Positions 7,168 through 11,687 of a stretch of DNA of 11,687 nt are shown here, in pieces. Source of the DNA: CALJEL01 sp041082235 (GTDB taxonomy: Bacteria > Nitrospirota > Thermodesulfovibrionia > Thermodesulfovibrionales > CALJEL01); contig JBDOIG010000064.1 in the NCBI GenBank assembly GCA_041082235.1, positions 1 through 11,687 of the forward strand, written 5' to 3'. The notes under the pieces are model-generated. The model was given only the letters and a program-made list of their open reading frames with translations, made no database searches and was not told where the DNA came from. The position numbers were made by a program, and so were the translations under genes. Numbering within the stretch: the first letter of the stretch is position 1; every line of letters begins with the position of its first letter.

Positions 7168-7826
7168 TATTTCTTATTCTTTCTTTCTGCCTCTGAAAGA
7201 AGCCAGGAGGTCCAGTGCTCCAGTCCCTGTTCAGTCCTGCAGGAGACCTCAAATATCCTGAGTGACGGATTTATGCTGAGTGAGTCTTTTTTTATCCTTT
7301 CAATGTTTACATCCAGATAGGGAAGAAGATCGATCTTATTTATGAGCAATGCAGAGGACTCCCTGAACATCAGCGGATATTTTGAGGGTTTGTCATCTCC
7401 CTCTGTGATGCTCAGGAGCATGACCTTCATGTCCTCACCAACATTGAATTCCGCAGGGCAGACGAGATTGCCAACATTTTCTATGAAAAGGATATCAAGG
7501 TCCCTGAGCGGAAGCTCATCAAGCACCTCTCCAATCATATTTGCATCAAGATGGCAGGCTCCCTGTGTATTTATCTGAACAACAGGTATGCCGAATCTCT
7601 CCAGCCTTTCTGCATCCTCAGTTCCAACAATATCACCTTCAATGACACCTGCCTTCAATTTTCCATTTAAAAGAGATAAGGTCTTTTCAAGGAGGCTTGT
7701 CTTACCTGCCCCGGGTGCGCTCATAAGATTAATCACAAATACACCAGCCTCCTCAAACTTCTGCCTGTTAGAAATGGCAATCCTCTCATTTGCCTCAAGT
7801 ATGTTTTTTACTATCTTCACTTTCAC
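7167..7826 (-). CDS. hypB: HypB GTPase, nickel delivery to NiFe hydrogenase
   Basis: HypB is the SIMIBI-class GTPase that works with HypA to insert nickel into the hydrogenase large subunit. The 219-residue protein shows Walker A SAPGAGKT (36-43), a switch region with ENVGN (116-120) and a guanine-specificity NKID (163-166). The G-domain metal site is present as Cys91-His92 and Cys123. The N-terminus has neither the His-rich nickel store nor the CxxCGC high-affinity motif of some homologues, so this is the short form. It starts with GTG at 7826, 32 bases inside hypA, with an ideal GGAGGT five bases upstream. A second GTG two codons later is a less well spaced alternative. The stop overlaps the hypF start. 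Confidence 0.96.
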   Translation of the reverse strand: MKVKIVKNILEANERIAISNRQKFEEAGVFVINLMSAPGAGKTSLLEKTLSLLNGKLKAGVIEGDIVGTEDAERLERFGIPVVQINTQGACHLDANMIGEVLDELPLRDLDILFIENVGNLVCPAEFNVGEDMKVMLLSITEGDDKPSKYPLMFRESSALLINKIDLLPYLDVNIERIKKDSLSINPSLRIFEVSCRTEQGLEHWTSWLLSEAERKNKK

Positions 7827-8169
7827 CTGATACCTCCAGCTCTATTATATTAAGCTCTCTTCCCTGATCAATGATAAAATTCTGACCTCCACAGATAGGG
7901 CAATTTAACAAAAGGAGCTGTTCACTTGTAAATCTCTGGTCGCAGTCTTTACAATAGCCACCGACAGGTTTTTCTACTATATCAAGCCCTGCTTTTTCTG
8001 CAATGGTATTCAGCTTTGAGGCATTGAAGGCAAATAAAAGGGACTCACTATTTATGGCATTCATAATACCTATCTCAACCTTTATCCTGTCAATCCTGCT
8101 GGCTCCTGCCTTAAGACATTCATTAATCGCTATTTCGAGGATGGACTGTGCGATGGATGCCTCATGCAT
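7795..8169 (-). CDS. hypA: HypA, nickel and zinc binding hydrogenase maturation protein
   Basis: HypA is the nickel metallochaperone that docks HypB to the hydrogenase large subunit. The 124-residue protein begins MHE, whose main-chain and His2 side-chain nitrogens bind nickel in characterised homologues. It carries a zinc-ribbon with CKDC (73-76) and CPIC (90-93). The last ~12 residues (acidic, then Lys-Lys-His) extend a little past the conserved core and overlap hypB by 32 bases. The ATG shares a base with the preceding gene's stop (TAATG). Unlike the classical order, hypA follows two small membrane-protein genes, and the operon continues hypB-hypF-hypD. Confidence 0.96.
   Translation of the reverse strand: MHEASIAQSILEIAINECLKAGASRIDRIKVEIGIMNAINSESLLFAFNASKLNTIAEKAGLDIVEKPVGGYCKDCDQRFTSEQLLLLNCPICGGQNFIIDQGRELNIIELEVSGESEDSKKHT
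7824..7837 (-). promoter_or_regulatory. Ribosome site and GTG start of hypB inside hypA
   Basis: On the minus strand GGAGGT (7837-7832), then five bases, then GTG (7826-7824). The site lies within the hypA coding sequence and decides the hypB start. There is no ATG nearby in the hypB frame. Confidence 0.8.
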
Positions 8170-8450
8170 TATTTATGTTCTTTTGATAACCTCTCAAGCT
8201 CCTTCTCATAGGCCTCTTTCGCAGCCTCAAGGGCTGATTTTATGGCACTCTTTTTGTCAATAATAAATTCCTTACCACCTTCATAGGTTTCCTTTGCCTT
8301 TTCAAGAAGCTCATCTGCAAACTCCTTTATCTTCTTTCTTGTCTCTTCACCGCTCCTTGGTGCTGTAAGAAGGGCTATACCCGCGCCCACCAGACCGCCA
8401 AGTATAAATGCGAGGAATAATGAACCTGTTCCATGTCCTTCTTCTTTCAT
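8169..8450 (-). CDS. YtxH-like small membrane-anchored protein
   Basis: This 93-residue protein has a glycine-rich transmembrane segment at about residues 10-29 (FILGGLVGAGIALLTAP). The TAPRSGEETR turn typical of the YtxH family follows, then a long charged helix predicted to be coiled coil (about 35-93). Family members are linked to stress responses, but their biochemical role is unclear. An ATGA overlap couples it to the upstream DUF948 gene, with GGAGGT five bases before the ATG. Its stop overlaps the hypA start. The unbroken overlaps put it in the hydrogenase-maturation operon, which is an unusual setting for the family. Confidence 0.85.
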   Translation of the reverse strand: MKEEGHGTGSLFLAFILGGLVGAGIALLTAPRSGEETRKKIKEFADELLEKAKETYEGGKEFIIDKKSAIKSALEAAKEAYEKELERLSKEHK

Positions 8451-8800
8451 GGCTTACCTCCTTCATCTGGATTTTTTAAAAGGGCTGAAAGCCCTGCTGC
8501 TATTGCAACCTTCAATGCCTTTGTCTTTGATTCAAGGCTGAATGTTATGTCTTCAATGGCACTGCTGACGTATTCGATATTCCTGCTGATATTTTTAATG
8601 GAGTTGCTGAATGCCCTCAGGTCTCCTGCAATAGCACCTATCTCATCAGAAGAATTTTTGAGACTCCTGAGGGTTTCTCTAAAATCATTCAGCGTTGAGT
8701 CAAAGTTTTTAAGTGATCTCCTCACATCAAGTATGAGTATTATTAAGAAGATAATAAGAACTACCACCGAGATACCACCGATTATCTCAAACCAGTTCAT
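8447..8800 (-). CDS. DUF948-type membrane-anchored coiled-coil protein
   Basis: This 117-residue protein has one N-terminal transmembrane helix (about 5-25) and a helical cytoplasmic or periplasmic region (28-105). That region has regular hydrophobic spacing and Asn/Ser/Asp-rich heptads, as in DUF948 proteins. The C-terminus (KNPDEGGKP) is short and polar. DUF948 and YtxH genes are often neighbours in bacteria, and their function is not known in detail. It is the first gene of the operon. The ATG at 8800 has a GAGGTG site about five bases upstream and a promoter close behind, giving a leader of only about 20 bases. Confidence 0.8.
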   Translation of the reverse strand: MNWFEIIGGISVVVLIIFLIILILDVRRSLKNFDSTLNDFRETLRSLKNSSDEIGAIAGDLRAFSNSIKNISRNIEYVSSAIEDITFSLESKTKALKVAIAAGLSALLKNPDEGGKP

Positions 8801-8828
8801 TCTCTCACCTCATGATTTTTATAATTTT

Positions 8829-8857
8829 ATAATAAAGGAGATAGAGGACATTGTCAA
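8829..8857 (-). promoter_or_regulatory. Promoter of the DUF948-ytxH-hypABFD operon
   Basis: On the minus strand a perfect TTGACA (8857-8852) is followed after exactly 17 bases by TATTAT (8834-8829, one mismatch). Transcription would begin near 8822. No other promoter of similar quality was noticed between the six genes, so all of them are likely on one transcript. Confidence 0.8.
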
Positions 8858-8978
8858 CCAAATATCTTTCCATTTGCTTTTGGAAAAATTCAGTTCTGTT
8901 TTAAGGTCTTTAGGGGGCTGGTGGGTCAGGGTTTAGGATTCAGGATAGTGGGTTATATTATTATTTATGGCTATGGGC

Positions 8979-9009
8979 TTGACATAACGTATAAAAATTT
9001 GTTTATATA
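8979..9009 (+). promoter_or_regulatory. Promoter of the ArsP-type permease gene
   Basis: A perfect TTGACA (8979-8984) precedes an AT-rich -10 region. TTTATA at 9002-9007 gives a 17-base spacer; TTATAT and TATATA one and two bases later are alternatives. The ribosome site GGAGG (9026-9030) lies seven bases before the ATG at 9038. The divergent intergenic region (8858-8978) contains no further feature I can name. Confidence 0.65.
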
Positions 9010-9037
9010 TTAAATTATTTGATCTGGAGGATATGAT

Positions 9038-9988
9038 ATGCTTAAAAGCTTTGCTGCCTATGTTTCCTATGAGCTGATAAAGCTCAAGCCCGGCTCTCAT
9101 TTAGCAGATGCCATTGAATTTTTCATATATGACACTATGAAGATATTCCTGCTTCTTTCGATTATTATATTTCTTATATCAATTATCAGGAGCTTTTTCC
9201 CGCCTGAGAAGACAAGGGCTATACTTTCGCATAAAAAAGAATTTATAGGAAATATCCTTGCTGCCTTTCTTGGCATTGTTACACCCTTCTGCTCCTGTTC
9301 AGCAGTGCCGCTTTTTATTGGCTTTGTTGAGGCAGGTATTCCCCTTGGTGTGACATTTTCATTTCTAATATCATCTCCTATGGTGAATGAGGTTGCAGTT
9401 GTCCTGCTCTGGGGGCTCTTTGGATGGAAGATTGCTGCAATATATATGGGAACAGGGCTTATTGTTGCAATTATGGGTGGTTTTATCATCGGAAAACTGA
9501 GACTTGAAAAATGGGTTGAGGAATATGTCTATAAATTTAAAACAGGCCAGACACTAAATATTGGGAGCAAATCATTCAAAGAAAGGCTTGAGTATGCAAG
9601 GTGGAATACTCTGGATATCCTTAAAAGGGTGTGGCTTTTTATTATCATTGCCATTGGCATAGGTGGTTTCATTCACGGCTATGTGCCAGAGGATTTTCTT
9701 GCAAATTATGCTGGTAAAGACAATCCATTCGCTGTCCCGATAGCAGTGGCACTGGGCGTTCCTCTTTATTCAAATGCAGCGGGGATACTGCCTGTTGTTT
9801 ATGCATTGATGGAAAAGGGCATGAGCATGGGTACTGTGCTTGCCTTTATGATGGCGGTGACTGCCCTTTCCCTTCCAGAATTGATAATCCTAAGGAAGGT
9901 CCTGAAGGTGCCTTTGCTTGCAGTATTTGTGGGTATAATGACAGTGACCATCATGAGCGTGGGGTATTTGTTCAATGCGATACTGTAA
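9038..9988 (+). CDS. ArsP/DUF318-family membrane permease
   Basis: This integral membrane permease of 316 residues has about eight to ten hydrophobic segments. It belongs to the family (PF03773) that includes the methylarsenite exporter ArsP and related predicted metal exporters. The core signature TPFCSCSAVP (82-91, with Cys85 and Cys87) and LISSPMVNEVA (110-120) are complete. The second half carries the partner repeat GVPLYSNAAGILP (240-252) and ALSLPELIILRKV (276-288). The substrate cannot be read from sequence; trivalent organoarsenicals or soft metals are the family precedent. An ArsR repressor, a CxxC mini-thioredoxin and a DUF2703 protein lie 0.9-1.7 kb downstream on the same strand and support a metalloid role. 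The repeat island begins about 30 bases after the stop. Confidence 0.85.
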   Translation: MLKSFAAYVSYELIKLKPGSHLADAIEFFIYDTMKIFLLLSIIIFLISIIRSFFPPEKTRAILSHKKEFIGNILAAFLGIVTPFCSCSAVPLFIGFVEAGIPLGVTFSFLISSPMVNEVAVVLLWGLFGWKIAAIYMGTGLIVAIMGGFIIGKLRLEKWVEEYVYKFKTGQTLNIGSKSFKERLEYARWNTLDILKRVWLFIIIAIGIGGFIHGYVPEDFLANYAGKDNPFAVPIAVALGVPLYSNAAGILPVVYALMEKGMSMGTVLAFMMAVTALSLPELIILRKVLKVPLLAVFVGIMTVTIMSVGYLFNAIL

Positions 9989-10020
9989 TTTACATTTTTA
10001 TCATTCAGACTTCTTTAATT

Positions 10021-10136
10021 GTCATTCTGAGCCTTTTATTTGTCATTCTGAGCGGAGCGAAGAATCTCTAAAAATGAGTCTGCCTGAGCGAGATTCTTCA
10101 GCCGTCCCGATTTTATCGGGACTCCTTCAGAATGAC
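10021..10136. repeat. Composite inverted repeat, copy 1, with a truncated leading copy
   Basis: A partial arm GTCATTCTGAGC (10021-10032) precedes a full element at 10042-10136. The left arm is GTCATTCTGAG, then CGGAGC, then GAAGAATCT (10042-10067). The right arm (10091-10136) carries the same two blocks in reverse, AGATTCTTC and TCAGAATGAC. Between those blocks it has a separate perfect hairpin, GTCCCGAT-TTT-ATCGGGAC (10104-10122). The left arm contains GCGGAGC (10052-10058), a GNA-loop mini-hairpin. Translated in one frame this gives the HSERSEES peptide seen in many spurious protein records. The inner hairpin may also end transcription of the permease gene. Confidence 0.85.
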
Positions 10137-10169
10137 AAAAAGGGAAGGATTCAGGATGACAAAAAGGGA
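10132..10169 (+). repeat. 14-bp direct repeat, ATGACAAAAAGGGA twice
   Basis: ATGACAAAAAGGGA occurs at 10132-10145 and 10156-10169, a period of 24 bases. Each copy starts at the outer end (ATGAC) of a repeat arm, so the second looks like a shard duplicated with the flank. Further shards follow: CTCTGGATGAC (10191-10201), CCGAAGAACTC (10183-10193) and CCGGAGAATCTC (10223-10234). Confidence 0.7.
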
Positions 10170-10236
10170 TTAGTAACAGAAACCGAAGAACTCTGGATGA
10201 CAAATTAATGATATAGGAGAGACCGGAGAATCTCAA

Positions 10237-10516
10237 ATGAATTATTATGTTTATATCCTTACAAATAAACACAATACCGTGCTTTATACAGGTATAACGA
10301 AATATTAAAAGAAGGTGTTATGAACATAAGCATAAGATAGTTGAAGGTTTTGCTGCTAAATATAATGTGTCAAAACTTGTTTATTATGAATATTTTGAGG
10401 ATGTTAACGCGGAAATACAAAGAGAAAAGCAAATTAAAGGGTGGTTGCGGAGAAAAAAGATAGAATTAATTAATTCTATAAATCCTGAATGGAAAGACTT
10501 GTATGAAGAATTGTAG
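10237..10516 (+). pseudogene. GIY-YIG endonuclease gene broken by a frameshift
   Basis: The reading frame opens at ATG 10237 with MNYYVYILTNKHNTVLYTGIT and stops at TAA 10306. From 10304, in another frame, it resumes with IKRRCYEHKHKIVEGF and runs through REKQIKGWLRRKK to NPEWKDLYEEL and TAG at 10514-10516. Joined, the pieces make about 92 residues, the normal size of a stand-alone YhbQ-like GIY-YIG protein. They include the VYI...YTG core, the RR-YEH helix, the EKQIKGW segment and the C-terminal Asn-Pro-Glu. The length across the junction fits a loss of two bases near 10300-10305. These proteins are small nucleases of uncertain role. The gene lies exactly between two copies of the composite repeat. 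A sequencing error is possible, since the site lies in a short A/T run. Confidence 0.85.
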
Positions 10517-10530
10517 AGATAATTTATTAG

Positions 10531-10652
10531 GTCATTCTGAGCGAAGCGAAGAATATCTAACCGAAGAATCCCATAGTACTGAGAGACCTTACAATATACT
10601 AAAGGTGACTGCTCTCGGTCAGATTCTTCGGGGTTTCACCCCTCAGAATGAC
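10531..10652. repeat. Composite inverted repeat, copy 2
   Basis: The outer ends are a perfect 11-bp inverted repeat, GTCATTCTGAG (10531-10541) and CTCAGAATGAC (10642-10652). The left arm has CGAAGC between the outer block and GAAGAAT. The right arm has the hairpin GGGGT-TTC-ACCCC (10630-10642 region) in the same place, then GAATCT in reverse. The left arm contains GCGAAGC (10541-10547), a known unusually stable DNA mini-hairpin sequence. The centre is longer than in copy 1 and holds an imperfect nested stem (GAGAGACCTT with AAGGT...CTCTC). The element ends three bases before the stop of the hicB-like gene. Confidence 0.85.
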
Positions 10653-10655
10653 ATA

Positions 10656-10823
10656 TTAATTATAACCTGTTACCTCTATATATCCCTTTGCTGCATCTTT
10701 AAGCATTTCAATAGCTTCTTCAATCGAATCACCTTCAGTCGTTATATCAAGCTCGGGGCAATAAACTACATAACCACCTTCTTCTGCAGGGATAAGTTCA
10801 GCAGTGATTTTTATCTTTTTCAT
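10656..10823 (-). CDS. Solo HicB-like antitoxin-fold protein, 55 residues
   Basis: Read from ATG 10823 on the minus strand, this gene encodes MKKIKITAELIPAEEGGYVV followed by YCPELDITTEGDSIEEAIEM and a short helix ending VTGYN. The pattern of a beta strand, then GGYVVYCPELD, then a TEGDSIEEA helix is diagnostic of the HicB/UPF0150 fold. It matches the short form without the C-terminal DNA-binding domain. A strong purine-rich ribosome site (GGGAGGG) lies directly upstream. HicB normally neutralises the HicA mRNA interferase, but no hicA is present: downstream is the repeat, and upstream a divergent gene only 40 bases away. It is therefore either an orphan antitoxin-fold protein or a remnant of a pair. 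Confidence 0.85.
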   Translation of the reverse strand: MKKIKITAELIPAEEGGYVVYCPELDITTEGDSIEEAIEMLKDAAKGYIEVTGYN

Positions 10824-10863
10824 GCCCTCCCTCTCAATTTTTTAACATTATATCAAAAGAGAT

Positions 10864-11325
10864 ATGAGTATGTTAATCCTTAAGCTCAAATGGCAGAGGC
10901 TTGTGGATGACGAAAAGAGGACCTGTCCGAGGTGCAGTGGGACCGAAGAGGAACTGGATAGGGCTTATTTAAAATTAAGAGAGGTGCTGTCACCACTTGG
11001 TATAGAAGTTGTTCTTGAGAAAAAAGAATTGACCCTTGAGGAATTTAAGGCAAATCCTTTAGCCTCAAATCAACTCTGGATTGGAGATAAAACACTTGAG
11101 GAGTGGCTCGGTGCTGTGACCGGGAAGAGCAGGTGTTGCGATGTGTGTGGTGATAATGAATGCAGAACAGTAGAGATAAGAGATAAGGTTTATGAGACCA
11201 TACCTGCGTCAATGATTATAAAGGCAGGGTTGATGGCAGCAGCAGAGATGCTCCCTGTTGAAAGACGGGTAGGAACATTTATCAGATTTAAAAATATTTC
11301 AAAGGAGGCAAATTATGGAGATTAA
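10864..11325 (+). CDS. DUF2703 protein, cysteine-rich
   Basis: This soluble 153-residue protein matches my recollection of the DUF2703 family. An N-terminal LKLKWQRLVDD strand leads into CPRC (21-24), and GTEEELDRAYLKL starts a helix. NQLWIGDKTLEEWLG (69-83) comes before the cysteine cluster CCDVCGDNEC (91-100). The fold is thioredoxin-like by my inference, and the cysteines suggest metal or metalloid binding or disulfide exchange. Function is not known. The ATG at 10864 has only a weak AAGAGA site; a second ATG at 10870 is an equally possible start. The last codons overlap the thioredoxin gene by 11 bases. Its place before a CxxC thioredoxin and ArsR suggests a shared metalloid-stress role. 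Confidence 0.8.
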   Translation: MSMLILKLKWQRLVDDEKRTCPRCSGTEEELDRAYLKLREVLSPLGIEVVLEKKELTLEEFKANPLASNQLWIGDKTLEEWLGAVTGKSRCCDVCGDNECRTVEIRDKVYETIPASMIIKAGLMAAAEMLPVERRVGTFIRFKNISKEANYGD

Positions 11326-11554
11326 GATTTTAGGCCCTGGCTGTGCAAATTGCGAGAAGATGGCAGAGATGGCAAAAAAGGCAGTAAAGGAACTGGGGAT
11401 TGATGCAAAGATAGAGAAGGTTACTGATATTCAGGAGATAATGAAATACACTATGTCAACACCTGGCCTTGTCATTAATGGAAAGCTCAAGCACTCAGGA
11501 AAACCCCTTCCATCCCCAGAGAAGGTAAAGGAGTTAATAAAAAGTGAGCTATGA
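11315..11554 (+). CDS. Mini-thioredoxin, redox-active disulfide protein family
   Basis: This 79-residue thioredoxin-fold protein is of the TM0996/MTH895 type. It begins with a short strand MEIKILGPG followed by the active-site motif CANC (10-13). A cis-proline segment STPGLVING (48-56) follows, and then a SGKPLPSPEKVKELI helix (61-75). Members exchange disulfides and are often encoded beside ArsR regulators and DUF318 permeases, perhaps to reduce a metalloid or recycle an exporter. The start is fixed by AAAGGAGG (11301-11308) six bases upstream. It overlaps the DUF2703 gene by 11 bases, and its stop overlaps the arsR-like start as ATGA, so the three genes are translated together. Confidence 0.88.
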   Translation: MEIKILGPGCANCEKMAEMAKKAVKELGIDAKIEKVTDIQEIMKYTMSTPGLVINGKLKHSGKPLPSPEKVKELIKSEL

Positions 11555-11687
11555 ATAACCATCTTAACCAGTTAACCACCTTATTTAAGGCCCTCTCAGA
11601 TGAGACGAGGCTCAAGATATTAAAGCTCCTGGAGTATGGTGAGCTCTGCGTGTGCGACATTGTTGCTGCCCTTGACATGATACAGCC
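11551..11687 (+). CDS. ArsR-family metalloregulator, N-terminal part
   Basis: The first 45 codons are present before the window ends. LTTLFKALSDETRLKILKLL (8-27) is the opening helix pair of the ArsR/SmtB winged-helix fold. ELCVCDI (31-37) is the alpha-3 metal site; paired Cys33 and Cys35 are the arsenite or antimonite ligands in ArsR of the plasmid type. A third ligand and the recognition helix lie outside. The start is coupled to the thioredoxin gene by ATGA, with only a weak ribosome site. It is last in the visible operon rather than first, so autoregulation would act at the promoter upstream of 10864 or at the permease promoter. I saw no clear dyad there. Confidence 0.93.
   Translation, partial: MNNHLNQLTTLFKALSDETRLKILKLLEYGELCVCDIVAALDMIQ

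Noticed and set aside
8433..8936. 167-codon plus-strand frame
   Set aside because: It is antisense to the DUF948 and YtxH-like genes, whose overlaps, ribosome sites and membrane helices are convincing, and it runs into the promoter region.
9975..10272. Open frames on both strands over the first repeat block, including a peptide with HSERSEES
   Set aside because: They are translations of the palindromic repeat, have no ribosome site, and the plus frame overlaps the end of the permease gene. Such peptides are spurious.
10297..10310. Programmed frameshift in the GIY-YIG gene
   Set aside because: No classical slippery heptamer or downstream structure is seen. The expected spacing of the conserved residues fits a two-base loss better than a programmed shift.
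10021..10652. CRISPR array
   Set aside because: The repeats are only two full copies 400 bases apart with shards. There is no regular spacing, no spacers of uniform length and no cas gene.
10503..10883. 126-codon plus-strand frame across the second repeat
   Set aside because: It reads through the repeat and antisense to the hicB-like gene, and lacks a ribosome site. The minus-strand 55-residue gene explains the region better.

Overview
The window looks like chromosomal DNA from an anaerobic or microaerophilic bacterium. It is AT-leaning, with heavy use of AGG (Arg) and ATA (Ile) codons. Genes are tightly packed with ATGA and TAATG overlaps, and good sigma70-type promoters and GGAGG ribosome sites are visible. 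The gene content (NiFe-hydrogenase maturation genes, a SsuC-like double permease with an AAA-associated ATPase, a DUF2703 protein and a redox-disulfide thioredoxin) fits a Nitrospirota/Thermodesulfovibrio-like or deltaproteobacterial-grade lineage. That placement is an inference from gene style, not from a marker gene.

Layout. (1) 1-41: the start of a minus-strand zinc-ribbon gene with a clear promoter behind it. (2) About 104-810: a long intergenic region with no intact gene. It holds four related GC-rich stem-loops, a perfect 15-bp tandem duplication and possible decayed coding sequence. (3) 811-3800, plus strand: a two-gene ABC importer module, made of a fused double permease and an ATPase with a C-terminal AAA-associated domain. 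No substrate-binding protein is in view. (4) 8800-3797, minus strand: one compact six-gene operon, DUF948 - YtxH-like - hypA - hypB - hypF - hypD, behind a TTGACA-N17-TATTAT promoter. HypA and HypB deliver nickel. HypF (with HypE) makes the cyanide ligands and HypD (with HypC) assembles Fe(CN)2CO. hypC and hypE are not in the window. The hypD stop overlaps the stop of the convergent ATPase gene.

(5) 9038-9988, plus strand: an ArsP/DUF318-type permease with its own promoter. (6) 10021-10823: an island holding two copies of a composite inverted repeat (GTCATTCTGAG...GAAGAATCT), several repeat shards, a frameshifted GIY-YIG nuclease gene between the copies, and a solo 55-residue HicB-like gene on the minus strand. 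(7) 10864-11687, plus strand: DUF2703 protein, CxxC mini-thioredoxin and an ArsR repressor with an ELCVCD metal site, overlapping one another and running off the window edge. Regions 5 and 7 together resemble a metalloid or organoarsenical response locus, with the repeat/GIY-YIG island sitting between the permease and the rest.

The least explained parts are the repeat plus GIY-YIG island, whose repeats conserve a GC-GNA-GC mini-hairpin, and the stem-loop cluster at 259-482.
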